Part shown: piece after piece, positions 50,922-59,539 of the stretch | Layout: the number at the start of each line of letters is the position of its first letter | How positions within the stretch are numbered: position 1 is the stretch's first letter | Origin: JBCBGF01 sp039193455 | Lineage (GTDB): Bacteria > Pseudomonadota > Alphaproteobacteria > Rhodobacterales > Rhodobacteraceae | Reading direction: 5' to 3' | Assembly: GCA_039193455.1 (NCBI GenBank) | Contig: JBCCWO010000001.1 | Location: forward strand, 248,001 to 312,000 | DNA length: 64,000 bases | Notes under the pieces: generated by a model | What the model was told of the DNA's origin: nothing | What the model saw: only the letters and a program-made list of their open reading frames with translations | Database searches by the model: none | Program-made: the position numbers and the translations under genes

Positions 50922-51653
50922 ATGACGACCCCTTTTGACGAGATGGACCAGCCGAAGAAACGGCGCCACCCCCTGCTGGCCGGGCTGCGCAACAGTTTTC
51001 TGGCGGGCCTGATCGTTATTGCCCCGATCGGCCTGACGATCTGGCTGATCTGGACGGTGGTGGGCTGGATCGACGGCTTTGTCCTGCCGCTGGTGCCGGA
51101 TCGGTTCCTGCCCGAGCAGTATATCGGCATCAATCTGCGCGGCGTCGGCCTGATCTTCTTCCTCGTCTTCACAATCCTCGTCGGTTGGCTCGCCAAGGGA
51201 TTCATCGGGCGCGCGATCCTGCGCTGGGGCGAAGGGGTGGTCGAGACATTGCCGGTTGTGCGGTCGGTCTACGGCGGGCTGAAACAGATTGCCGAGACGG
51301 TCTTTACCCAGTCCGATCGCAGTTTCGACAAGGCCTGCCTTGTGGAGTACCCGCGCAAGGGGATCTGGGCGATTGCCTTTATTTCTTCGACGGCCAAGGG
51401 CGAGATCGATGGGAATATCCCGGTCAGCGGCGGCAAAGTGTCGGTCTTTCTGCCCACGACACCCAACCCAACATCAGGGTTCCTGCTGTTTTTACCCCGC
51501 GCAGACGTGATTGAGCTAGATATGACGGTCGAAGATGCTGCGAAGCTAATCATCTCGGCCGGGCTCGTCTATCCGCAGGATCAGGTGGATCCGAACCACC
51601 CGGCCTACCTGGACCCTACCAAAGCACCCCGGCCCATCGACAAAGCTAGCTGA
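50922..51653 (+). CDS. DUF502 membrane protein
   Basis: A 243-residue protein with two N-terminal helices (FLAGLIVIAPIGLTIWLIWTVVGWI, GVGLIFFLVFTILVGWLAKGFIG) and a soluble beta domain: VVRSVYGGLKQIAETVF, ACLVEYPRKGIWAIAFISS, VSVFLPTTPNPTSGFLLFLPRADV and SAGLVYP, the standard DUF502 blocks. Function unknown. It converges on the patatin gene with an 8-bp overlap. Confidence 0.9.
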   Translation: MTTPFDEMDQPKKRRHPLLAGLRNSFLAGLIVIAPIGLTIWLIWTVVGWIDGFVLPLVPDRFLPEQYIGINLRGVGLIFFLVFTILVGWLAKGFIGRAILRWGEGVVETLPVVRSVYGGLKQIAETVFTQSDRSFDKACLVEYPRKGIWAIAFISSTAKGEIDGNIPVSGGKVSVFLPTTPNPTSGFLLFLPRADVIELDMTVEDAAKLIISAGLVYPQDQVDPNHPAYLDPTKAPRPIDKAS

Positions 51654-52674
51654 ACATCTCACGCAGATCGACGCTTGGCCGGTGGCCGATCTTGTCGCGA
51701 TGTTGCTTCAAAAACGTGTCCGCCGCGGTGCGCCCGGCCTCTTTCAACTGGGCCAGCACGACCGCCTGCGGGAAGGTTTTCGTGGCCACGCTCAGCTCGG
51801 TCATCAGCGCGTCATCGGCAATCATGTGCACGAGGACATTCTTCATCGTCCCGCGTTGAATCCTGCCGTCGGCAATCAGACCGCGCACAAAGTTGATCGC
51901 CCGCAACTCGCGTAGAAGCGACGAGTTAAAGCTGATCTCGTTGATCCGGTTGGTGATATCCTGCGGCGTCATCGGAACTTCGTCGCGATGCAGCGGGTTG
52001 ATGTTCACGACCACCAGATCGTCGGGCAATTCGGGATCAAACAGCGGAAAGAGCGCCGGGTTCCCGGTATAGCCGCCATCCCAAAATGCCTCGACCTTGC
52101 CGGTCTTCGCATCCTCCACTTCGACGGCCTGAAACAGCGTCGGCAAGCAGGCCGAGGCCATGATCACCTCGGTCGAGATCTCTTCGTTGGAAAACACCCG
52201 GATCTTGCCGGACCGCACATTGGTCGCCGAGATGTACAGCCGCGGGCCGGTATCGGCACAGACGCGATCATACTCGAACTGCTTCACAATCGTCTCAAGC
52301 GGATTTTTATAAAGCGGGCCATAGGCATAGGGCGAGAACATCCGCGATGCCATCTCGGACATCGAGTATGGCAGGGAATACTCCATCGCCTGCGCAATCA
52401 GGCCCGGTGCGGGCGCAATCTCGGCAATCCAGGTCGCCAGCCGCATATCTTCCAGCGCGCCCACTTGCGTCCAGAGCCAGTCAAGCTTGCGCTTTGCCCC
52501 CGAACGCCCATCCTCGATCATGCCGGATTTGAATGCGGCGCCGTTCAAGGCCCCCGCCGAGGTGCCGGAAATCGCCGCCACCTCGATCTCATCGTCTTCA
52601 AGCAGGCGGTCGAGCACGCCCCAGGTGAACGCGCCGTGGGCGCCACCGCCCTGCAAGGCCAGATTGATGCGCAT
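51646..52674 (-). CDS. Patatin-like phospholipase
   Basis: A 342-residue protein with the anion hole LQGGGAHGAF (residues 7-16), nucleophile Ser39 in SGTSAG, and the Asp of the dyad in WDGGYTGNP. It resembles the cytoplasmic RssA/YchK type, with no signal peptide. A dispersed intergenic motif lies just upstream. Substrate may be phospholipid or stored PHB lipid (speculative, from the neighbouring 3-hydroxybutyrate dehydrogenase). Confidence 0.9.
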   Translation of the reverse strand: MRINLALQGGGAHGAFTWGVLDRLLEDDEIEVAAISGTSAGALNGAAFKSGMIEDGRSGAKRKLDWLWTQVGALEDMRLATWIAEIAPAPGLIAQAMEYSLPYSMSEMASRMFSPYAYGPLYKNPLETIVKQFEYDRVCADTGPRLYISATNVRSGKIRVFSNEEISTEVIMASACLPTLFQAVEVEDAKTGKVEAFWDGGYTGNPALFPLFDPELPDDLVVVNINPLHRDEVPMTPQDITNRINEISFNSSLLRELRAINFVRGLIADGRIQRGTMKNVLVHMIADDALMTELSVATKTFPQAVVLAQLKEAGRTAADTFLKQHRDKIGHRPSVDLREMFS

Positions 52675-52684
52675 CCGCGCGCTC

Positions 52685-52709
52685 CTTCATCTTGGCAAAA
52701 ATACTCCCG
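52685..52709. repeat. Dispersed intergenic motif, copy 2
   Basis: CTTCATCTTGG followed by CAAAAATACTCCCG, extending into CCGGAGGC. It matches 22 of 25 positions of the copy at 18591 and lies between the patatin and dehydrogenase genes. Confidence 0.6.
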
Positions 52710-52724
52710 CCGGAGGCGCCCCGG

Positions 52725-53498
52725 CTAGAGCGCCGTCCAGCCGCCATCCACGTTGATCGTCGTCCCCGTGATCTGGGCGGCCGCGTCCGAGCATAGGAAG
52801 ACGCACGTGCCGCCCATCTGTTCGACGGTTGCAAATTCCTTGGAAGGCTGTCGTTGCAACATGACGTTCCGGATCACCTCGTCCCGGGTCATGTTGTATT
52901 CCTTCATCGTGTCGGGGATCTGTGCCTCGACCAAGGGGGTCAGCACGTAGCCCGGGCAGACGGCATTCGCGGTGATCGGCTGCTCGGCCGTTTCAAGCGC
53001 GACGGTCTTGGTCATGCCGACGATCCCGTGCTTGGCCGAGACGTAGGCGGATTTGTAGGGCGATGCCGTTAGCCCGTGCGCCGAGGCGATGTTGATCACC
53101 CTGCCCCAGCCCGCCGCACGCATCAGCGGAAGCGCGGCTGCGGTGGTGTGGAACGCCGAAGACAGGTTGATTGCGATGATGGCGTCCCACTTCTCAACTG
53201 GGAATTCATCAATGCCCGCCACATGCTGAATGCCCGCATTGTTGATCAGGATATCGCACGCCCCCGCCTTTTCGATCAGCGCCCGACACTGGTCGCCCTT
53301 GGACATATCCGCCTGGATATACCGGGTGTTGGTGCCGGTTTCGTCCGCGATCTCTTTGGCGAGTGCATGATCTTCATCGCGGTCCGTGAAGGAATTCAAC
53401 ACGACATCGGCGCCCGCCTTGGCCATCTCTTTGGCGACCCCCAGCCCGATGCCAGAGTTCGAACCGGTGACGATGGCGGTTTTTCCAGACAGCGACAT
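52725..53498 (-). CDS. bdhA: 3-hydroxybutyrate dehydrogenase (SDR)
   Basis: A 257-residue short-chain dehydrogenase: TGSNSGIG at 11-18, NNAGIQHVAGIDEFPVEKWD, catalytic Ser139 (NIASAHGL), Tyr152 and Lys156 (YVSAKHG), then NAVCPGYVLTPLVEAQI. The central QHV motif and this last block are diagnostic for D-3-hydroxybutyrate dehydrogenase of PHB turnover. ATG at 53498 is preferred over an upstream start at 53543. Confidence 0.9.
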   Translation of the reverse strand: MSLSGKTAIVTGSNSGIGLGVAKEMAKAGADVVLNSFTDRDEDHALAKEIADETGTNTRYIQADMSKGDQCRALIEKAGACDILINNAGIQHVAGIDEFPVEKWDAIIAINLSSAFHTTAAALPLMRAAGWGRVINIASAHGLTASPYKSAYVSAKHGIVGMTKTVALETAEQPITANAVCPGYVLTPLVEAQIPDTMKEYNMTRDEVIRNVMLQRQPSKEFATVEQMGGTCVFLCSDAAAQITGTTINVDGGWTAL

Positions 53499-53838
53499 GG
53501 GGACAGCTCCTTTGTTGGACGGTGCCGACCATACATGCTGCAAGTGCGAAAGAAAGAGGGGAAAGCCAGGGTCTCTGGGCCGCGAGACGGGCGCGTGGTG
53601 GCCGCGCTCTTTGGGCGCCCTTGCACGTCTCTCGGTTCACAAAGCGCCAAAAAAAACGCCCGCACGAAGCGGGCGTTAAGTTATTGAGGCAGGTTTCATA
53701 CAGGCAAGAAACCTATCGAGCAGTGCCCCTCTTATACGCAAGCCTTCGCCGGTGTCCAAGCTAAAAGTTTGAAAAGGCTCAAAACCCCAATTACGCTTAG
53801 CTCTAACGAATACAGGCTCCGACGGGATTGTTTCCGAA
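53499..53838. other. 340-bp gap holding a leftward terminator and a possible small transcript
   Basis: No full gene is clear on either strand. A strong leftward terminator at 53649-53672 has no annotated leftward gene upstream of it. The minus strand from about 53810 to 53676 is open and ends in FSLDTGEGLRIRGALLDRFLACMKPASIT, protein-like but without a good start codon. It could be a small RNA, a small ORF with a rare start, or a gene relic. Confidence 0.4.
53649..53672 (-). terminator. Leftward Rho-independent terminator without an obvious gene
   Basis: On the minus strand ACGCCCGC, loop TTCGT, GCGGGCGT is followed by a run of eight T. It lies between oppA-like and bdhA genes; no minus-strand gene ends just before it, hence the suspected small RNA. 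Confidence 0.8.
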
Positions 53839-55653
53839 ATGATCACAAACTTTGCAGTGAACTTGCGCGCCGGCCTCGGGGTTGTCGCGCTTTGCCTCGC
53901 CCCCGCCCTCGCGCTGGCCGAGCCGCGCCATGGCATAGCTATGTACGGGGACCCCGCGCTCCCACCTGATTTTGTGTCTCTGCCCCATGTGAACGCCGAC
54001 GCCCCCAAAGGCGGGCGGATCGTGCAGGGCGAGGTCGGCAGCTTTGATTCGCTCAATCCCCACATCCTGAAAGGCCGCGTGCCGTGGCAGCTCCGTTTTC
54101 TGGCCTACGAGTCACTCCTGGGCCGCAGCTATGGCGAGCCGTTCACGCTCTACGGTCTTCTCGCCGAATCGGTGGAGACGGATGAGGACCGCACCTGGGT
54201 TGAGTTCACGCTGCGCGAAGAGGCCCGCTTCTCGGACGGCAGCCCGGTGACCGTGGACGATGTCTTGTGGTCGTATGAGACGTTGGGCACCGTTGGCCAT
54301 CCCCGCTACCACGGGACCTGGGACAAGATCGCGAGCGCAGAAGCCACGGGCCCCCGCACCGTGCGGTTCACCTTCAGCGAGCCGGACCGTGAACTGCCCC
54401 TTATCATGGGCATGCGCCCGATCCTGAAAAAGGCACAGTGGGAGGGGCGCGACTTTGCAGAGTCGGGCATCGACGTGATCCCGATCAGCACCGCGCCCTA
54501 TGTGATCGACGATTATGAGCCCGGGCGCTTTGTCTCGCTCAAGCGTGACCCGGACTACTGGGGCGCAGACGTTCCGTTCCGCCGTGGCACCAACAATCTG
54601 GACGAAATCCGGATGGAGTTTTTCGGCGATGCGGCGGTGATGTTTGAGGCCTTCAAGGCCGGCATCCTGACCACCATGCGCGAAACCAACGCGGCAAAGT
54701 GGGAAGAACAGTATAATTTCCCCGCGGTGCAATCGGGTGACATCGTCAAGTCCGAGATCCCGCATGAGCGCCCGTCGGGCATTGCCGGTCTCGTCATGAA
54801 CACCCGCAACCCGATCTTTCAGGATTGGCGGGTGCGCGAAGCGATGATCACCGCCTTCAACTTTGAGTTTGTGAACCAGCTGCTCAATGGCGGTGGCGCC
54901 CCGCGCATTACCTCTTACTTCTCAAACTCGGTCCTTGGGATGGCCGAGGGCCCAGCAGAGGGGCGCGTCCGCGACTTGCTGGAGCCGTTTGCGGGCGATC
55001 TGCCCCCCGGCGCGTTGGAAGGGTACACTCTGCCTGCGTCAGACGGCAGCGAACGCAACCGCGCCGGGATCCGGCGGGCAACAGCGCTGTTTGAAGAGGC
55101 CGGCTGGACGGTGCAGGACGGTGTCCTGAGCGATGCTGACGGGACGCCCTTCACCTTTGAGATCGTTTTGAACCAGGGGTCGAGCGAAACCCAGCGCATC
55201 GTCGACATCTATGTCAGTGCCCTGTCCCGGCTGGGCATCACCCCCACGGTTTCGACCGTTGACAGCGCGCAGTACAAGGAACGCACGACGGCCTTCGATT
55301 TCGACATGGCGTACTACACGCGCGGCCTGTCCTTGTCGCCCGGAAATGAGCAGTTCCTCTATTGGGGATCCGAGGCCGCCGATACCGAAGGCTCGCGCAA
55401 CTGGATGGGCATGAAGAGCCCCGCGGCCGAAGCGATGATCGACGCTATCCTGAACGCAGGCAGCCAGGAGGACTTCATTGCCGCGACCCGTGCATTGGAC
55501 CGAGTGTTGACGTCAGGCCGCTATGTCATTCCTTTTTGGCACAACCCCGTCGCGCGGCTTGCCCATGTGACGGAACTTAAATATCCGTCTGAACTACCAA
55601 TATATGGCGACTGGATCGGGTTTCAGCCCGACCTGTGGTGGTATGAGGACTGA
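53839..55653 (+). CDS. Extracellular solute-binding protein family 5 (YejA-type)
   Basis: A 604-residue periplasmic receptor with a signal peptide (GLGVVALCLAPALALAEPRHGIAMYGDPALPPDF). The SBP_bac_5 fold is typical of the YejA group: GGRIVQGEVGSFDSLNPHILKG, LLAESVETDEDRTWVEFTLREEARFSDGSPVTVDDVLWSYE, TSYFSNSVLG and GYTLPASDGSERNR. YejA proteins feed peptide-type ABC importers (yejBEF), which are not adjacent here. A small lipoprotein gene follows. Confidence 0.92.
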   Translation: MITNFAVNLRAGLGVVALCLAPALALAEPRHGIAMYGDPALPPDFVSLPHVNADAPKGGRIVQGEVGSFDSLNPHILKGRVPWQLRFLAYESLLGRSYGEPFTLYGLLAESVETDEDRTWVEFTLREEARFSDGSPVTVDDVLWSYETLGTVGHPRYHGTWDKIASAEATGPRTVRFTFSEPDRELPLIMGMRPILKKAQWEGRDFAESGIDVIPISTAPYVIDDYEPGRFVSLKRDPDYWGADVPFRRGTNNLDEIRMEFFGDAAVMFEAFKAGILTTMRETNAAKWEEQYNFPAVQSGDIVKSEIPHERPSGIAGLVMNTRNPIFQDWRVREAMITAFNFEFVNQLLNGGGAPRITSYFSNSVLGMAEGPAEGRVRDLLEPFAGDLPPGALEGYTLPASDGSERNRAGIRRATALFEEAGWTVQDGVLSDADGTPFTFEIVLNQGSSETQRIVDIYVSALSRLGITPTVSTVDSAQYKERTTAFDFDMAYYTRGLSLSPGNEQFLYWGSEAADTEGSRNWMGMKSPAAEAMIDAILNAGSQEDFIAATRALDRVLTSGRYVIPFWHNPVARLAHVTELKYPSELPIYGDWIGFQPDLWWYED

Positions 55654-55657
55654 GAGC

Positions 55658-55774
55658 ATGAAGAAAATTGCTTGTGTCATCGCGGTGCTAGGTGCCTTGG
55701 GCGGATGTGCGACGGTCGAAGGGATCGGGCGCGATATCTCAGCCGCATCCCGCACGATCGCAGACGCATTTTGA
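55658..55774 (+). CDS. Entericidin-like small lipoprotein
   Basis: A 38-residue protein (MKKIACVIAVLGALGGCATVEGIGRDISAASRTIADAF) with lipobox LGGC and the GxGxDI pattern of the entericidin A/B family, whose E. coli members form a bacteriolytic toxin/antidote pair. Only one copy is present. It follows the YejA-type gene by 4 bp and precedes the aquaporin gene by 10 bp. Confidence 0.85.
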   Translation: MKKIACVIAVLGALGGCATVEGIGRDISAASRTIADAF

Positions 55775-55784
55775 TCCACCGACG

Positions 55785-56435
55785 ATGATCCGGCTGCTGC
55801 TGGCCGAGGCGCTGGGCACGGCCTTTCTGCTGATCGGCGTGGTCGGATCGGGGATCATGGGCGCGATGTTGGCGGATGGAAACACCGCCGTCGCGCTGCT
55901 TGCGAACGCCATTGCAACCGGCGCGATCCTTTATGTCATCATCACGATATTCGGGCCGATCTCGGGCGCGCATTTCAACCCGGCAGTGACGCTCGCCTTT
56001 TTGATCCGGGGTGAGATCGCCTTGCCCCGCGCGATAGCCTATGTCGCAGTCCAGATCGCGGCGGGCATCCTGGGTGTCTGGGCGACGCATCTGATGTTTG
56101 ACCTGCCCGTTCTGCAGCTGTCCCAAACCGCGCGCACTGGCATGGCGCAGTGGTGGTCTGAAATTCTGGCCACGTTTGGGCTGGTGCTGATAATCTTCGG
56201 CGGTATCCGCCATCGGCCTGAGGCCGTGCCTGCCCTCGTCGCGCTCTACATCACCGGGGCGTACTGGTTCACGGCGTCGACGAGCTTTGCCAACCCCGCG
56301 GTGACCATCGCCCGCGGGCTCAGCGACACCTTCGCGGGCATCGACCCCGCCCATGCGCCGATGTTCATCGCGATGCAAATCGTTGGCGCGGTGCTGGCCA
56401 CCGGTGTCGCGATACGTCTCTTCCCCCGCGATTAG
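55785..56435 (+). CDS. MIP family channel (aquaporin/glyceroporin-like)
   Basis: A 216-residue channel with six helices and two half-helix NPA motifs: GAHFNPAVTLAFL and SFANPAVTIARG. Length is short but complete. A related aquaporin carries arsenite in some rhizobia (AqpS), but no arsenic genes are nearby, so water or small solute flux is the safest call. Confidence 0.92.
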   Translation: MIRLLLAEALGTAFLLIGVVGSGIMGAMLADGNTAVALLANAIATGAILYVIITIFGPISGAHFNPAVTLAFLIRGEIALPRAIAYVAVQIAAGILGVWATHLMFDLPVLQLSQTARTGMAQWWSEILATFGLVLIIFGGIRHRPEAVPALVALYITGAYWFTASTSFANPAVTIARGLSDTFAGIDPAHAPMFIAMQIVGAVLATGVAIRLFPRD

Positions 56436-56497
56436 CGGAATCTTCATGATCAAGGAGCCACGCTTACGACAGGCTGTGGCTCTTTGAGGTGGATGAT

Positions 56498-56701
56498 ATG
56501 TGGCGCGACGTACAGCACTCTTGGCAGGACATGCTCGGGCAGATTGTCCGCCGCTGGCCCGCAACGGCGGCGGAGGACCTGATGCAGATCGAAGGCGACC
56601 GGTCCCGGTTCACGGATTACCTTGCGCGGGCCCATGATCTGACGCGTGCCGAAGCCGAAGAGCTTATCGAAACCTGGTTGTGGGAACAGCGTTTAGCTTA
56701 G
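56498..56701 (+). CDS. CsbD-like small stress protein
   Basis: A 67-residue protein (MWRDVQHSWQDMLGQIVRRWPATAAEDLMQIEGDRSRFTDYLARAHDLTRAEAEELIETWL) matching the CsbD pattern of W..G.....W...T..DL..I.G.RD.L....Q..... Family members are general stress proteins of unknown activity. It ends 9 bp inside the convergent XRE gene. Confidence 0.75.
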   Translation: MWRDVQHSWQDMLGQIVRRWPATAAEDLMQIEGDRSRFTDYLARAHDLTRAEAEELIETWLWEQRLA

Positions 56702-57316
56702 CGATGTGACCCACAGGATCGTGGCATCATCATCGCTGATCGAGATGACGTTATGGCCCATGGTCGCGTCGTAATAGGCACTGTCGCCGCGCCGCATCTC
56801 GATGGGCTCATAGAACTCCGTGTAGAGACGGATGAGACCGGTCAGCACGTAGAGAAACTCTTCCCCATCGTGGCGGACCCATCCGTCGAACTCCTCCATC
56901 GCGCGGGCCCGGATCCGCGCGCGGTAGGGCAGCATCGACTTTTGCGTCAGGGCCCCTGCCATCAGATCGTGCTCATAGGTGGCCGTGGCGTGGCTGCGCA
57001 CCTCGGCGGCGCGGGTGACGGCCATCCGGCCCCCTGCATGCGCAGCCTGCGGCGGGGTAAAGAGCTGCGGGACGGAGACGCCGAGGCCCGTCGCCAGCTT
57101 TTTCACCGCGTCATATGTGGGCGACATCTGCCCGTTTTCGATCTTTGACAGTGTCGAGCGTGCAAGCCCCGCGCGTTGCGCCGCCTGTTCCAGCGTCCAA
57201 TCCTGCGCGCGCCGCAACTCGCGCACCCGCTCCCCAAGGTCGAGCGGCTGCGCTTCGGGCGCTTCGCCCGTCTCACGCGCGAGGCGGATCAGGCTGGGTT
57301 CGGGGGCATTGGCCAT
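56693..57316 (-). CDS. XRE-type regulator with C-terminal cupin domain
   Basis: A 207-residue protein with an HTH (GERVRELRRAQDWTLEQAAQRAGLARSTLSKIENGQMSPTYDAVKKLATGLG) and a cupin sensor (HDGEEFLYVLTGLIRLYTEFYEPIEMRRGDSAYYDATMGHNVIS). The class usually represses an adjacent operon and responds to a small metabolite. It is divergent from the AMP-ligase operon with a 65-bp gap, so that operon is the likely target. Start at ATG 57316; 57325 is possible. Confidence 0.88.
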   Translation of the reverse strand: MANAPEPSLIRLARETGEAPEAQPLDLGERVRELRRAQDWTLEQAAQRAGLARSTLSKIENGQMSPTYDAVKKLATGLGVSVPQLFTPPQAAHAGGRMAVTRAAEVRSHATATYEHDLMAGALTQKSMLPYRARIRARAMEEFDGWVRHDGEEFLYVLTGLIRLYTEFYEPIEMRRGDSAYYDATMGHNVISISDDDATILWVTSLS

Positions 57317-57381
57317 GGGCGCCATATACGCCCTGGGCATCGCGGGTTGCAATGCGACCCGCCGAACCCTAGCCATGGCGG

Positions 57382-58911
57382 GTGCTTTCAGTTGTCGATA
57401 CCAGCCCGGCGCCCCCCTGCCCCAATCCGTTCAATCTGGCCTTCCATGTTCTGGCCGCGGCACAACGGACGCCCGACAAGATCGCGCTGGCTGTCGTGGG
57501 CCCGGCGGGCGCGGATCGTTGGAGCTATGAACGGTTGGCGACAGCGGTTTTTGGTGTGGCTGGGGCGTTTGCAGCGCAAGGGTTCGCACCTGGGGCGCGT
57601 GTTCTGCTGCGGCTTGGTAATACCGTGGAGTTTCCGATCGCATTTCTGGGGGCGGTCGCGGCGGATCTTGTCCCTGTTCCGATCTCATCCCAATTGACCA
57701 CGCCGGAAGTGACGGATGTCTGCCAGCAAATCGACCCCGTGTTGATCGTGGCGGATCCCACACTGCCCCTGCCTGCGACCTCTACTCCGGTCATCGATCT
57801 TGCGCGGCTAACGGCCTGGCACGCCCATCCGCCGGTCGCACCGGTGGCGGGCGACCCGGATCGGCCGGGTTACATCGTCTTTACCTCGGGCACCTCGGGT
57901 CGCCCGCGCGCCGTGGAACATGCCCATCGTGCGATCTGGGCGCGGCAGATGATGCGGGACGGGTGGTACGGGCTGCACGACGACGATCGCGTGCTGCATG
58001 CCGGTGCCTTTAATTGGACCTATACGCTTGGTACTGGCCTTATGGACCCATGGGCGGCGGGCGCGACCGCGTTGATTCCTGCGGCCGGGGTCAGTGCGTC
58101 GCAAATTCCGCTTCTCTTGCGGAGGCACGACGCAACGATATTTGCCGCAGCACCAGGGGTTTATCGACAACTTTTGAAGTCTCCCAAACCTTTGGATCTG
58201 CCCAAGCTGCGGCACGGGTTGTCGGCGGGTGAAAAGATGCCCGACGCACTTCGCGCCGCTTGGAACGATGCAACCGGTACGCAGATTTACGAGGCCATCG
58301 GGATGAGCGAGTGCTCGACCTTCGTCTCTGGCAGCCCGGATTGCCCCGCGCCCGAAGGCACATTGGGGTATGCGCAAGATGGTCGGCACATCGCCGTTCT
58401 GGGAGAGGACGGTGCGCCGGTCGCGCGCGAAGTGCCGGGAACGCTGGCCGTGCATCGCAGCGATCCGGGTCTGACGCTGGGCTATCTGGGGCACGCAGAG
58501 GAAACCCGCGCGCGCTATGTCGGCGAGTGGTTTCTGACCGGTGACCGGGTGGCGATGCGCCAAGACGGGGCCATCACCTATCTCGGTCGCGACGATGACA
58601 TGATGAATGCCGGGGGATACCGCGTCTCGCCGCTGGAGGTCGAAGCCGCCTTGCTGACCCTTCCCGATATCGAAGAAGCCGCCGCCGTCGAGGTGACCGT
58701 CAAGGCGGATACCACCGTCATTGCCGCCTTCTACACCGCCCAGAACGAACTGGACGCCGACGCGATTTCGGCGCATATGTCGGGCCTCGTGGCGCGCTAC
58801 AAGGCGCCGCGTCTGTTCATCCACGTCGATGCCCTGCCGAAAAGCGCGAATGGCAAGCTTGTGCGCCGCCATCTGCGCCAGTCTTTTGAGGCCCAGAATG
58901 GTCAAGCTTGA
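57382..58911 (+). CDS. AMP-dependent acyl-CoA synthetase/ligase
   Basis: A 509-residue ANL-family ligase: P-loop YIVFTSGTSGRPRAVEHAH, YEAIGMSECSTF, FLTGDRVAMRQDGAITYLGRDDDMMNAGGYRVSPLEVEAAL and the C-terminal catalytic Lys in LPKSANGKLVRR. It resembles benzoate/short-acyl-CoA ligases. Start is GTG at 57382. It overlaps the DsbA-like gene by 14 bp. Four genes with overlaps run to 61312. Confidence 0.9.
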   Translation: MLSVVDTSPAPPCPNPFNLAFHVLAAAQRTPDKIALAVVGPAGADRWSYERLATAVFGVAGAFAAQGFAPGARVLLRLGNTVEFPIAFLGAVAADLVPVPISSQLTTPEVTDVCQQIDPVLIVADPTLPLPATSTPVIDLARLTAWHAHPPVAPVAGDPDRPGYIVFTSGTSGRPRAVEHAHRAIWARQMMRDGWYGLHDDDRVLHAGAFNWTYTLGTGLMDPWAAGATALIPAAGVSASQIPLLLRRHDATIFAAAPGVYRQLLKSPKPLDLPKLRHGLSAGEKMPDALRAAWNDATGTQIYEAIGMSECSTFVSGSPDCPAPEGTLGYAQDGRHIAVLGEDGAPVAREVPGTLAVHRSDPGLTLGYLGHAEETRARYVGEWFLTGDRVAMRQDGAITYLGRDDDMMNAGGYRVSPLEVEAALLTLPDIEEAAAVEVTVKADTTVIAAFYTAQNELDADAISAHMSGLVARYKAPRLFIHVDALPKSANGKLVRRHLRQSFEAQNGQA

Positions 58912-59539
58912 TATCCTGTCGGACCCGATCTGCCCCTGGTGCCTGATCGGGAAAACGCATCTGGACCGGGCCCTTGAGGCGCATCCCAACCACAACTTCG
59001 AGATTGAATGGCACCCCTTCCAGCTTAACCCCGCCATGCCCGCAGAGGGTATGGATCGGCGCGAGTATCTTGAGACGAAGTTCGGCGGGCGCGAGCGTGC
59101 CGTCGCGGTCTATGGGCAGATTGCCGAAGCGGCTGAGGCAGCGGGGGTTGAGATCGATTTCGCCGGGATCACCCGCACCCCGAATACGCTGAACGCGCAT
59201 CGGCTTATCCATTGGGCGGGGCTTGAGGGGCGGCAGACGGCCATCGTCTCGGCACTCTTCCGCGCCTATTTCCGCGAGGGGCGCGATATCGGGGACAGCG
59301 CTGTTCTATTGGACATTGCCGAGGCGGCGGGTCTGGACCGGGCGATGATCGAACGGTTGCTCGCCTCAGATGCAGATGCCGACGATATCCGCGCCCGCGA
59401 TGCCCATGCCCGGGACCGTGGTGTCACGGGCGTCCCCACCTTTGTGGTTGCGAACCAGCATGTTGTGCCCGGGGCGCAGCCGCCAGAGCTTTGGGCGCAA
59501 GTCATCGACGAGATTGCCAAAGCGCAAAGCGATGCCTGA
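58898..59539 (+). CDS. FrnE/DsbA-like thioredoxin-fold oxidoreductase
   Basis: A 213-residue protein of the DsbA/2-hydroxychromene-2-carboxylate isomerase group with CPWC at residues 12-15 and the cis-Pro loop GVTGVPTFVV. No signal peptide, so it acts in the cytoplasm, as FrnE does. Thiol oxidoreductase or isomerase role; substrate unknown. Overlaps the ligase and transporter genes. Confidence 0.88.
   Translation: MVKLDILSDPICPWCLIGKTHLDRALEAHPNHNFEIEWHPFQLNPAMPAEGMDRREYLETKFGGRERAVAVYGQIAEAAEAAGVEIDFAGITRTPNTLNAHRLIHWAGLEGRQTAIVSALFRAYFREGRDIGDSAVLLDIAEAAGLDRAMIERLLASDADADDIRARDAHARDRGVTGVPTFVVANQHVVPGAQPPELWAQVIDEIAKAQSDA

Noticed and set aside
57808..59037. 409-residue ORF antisense to the acyl-CoA ligase
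   Set aside because: Mirror frame of a clear ANL enzyme; no motif of its own.
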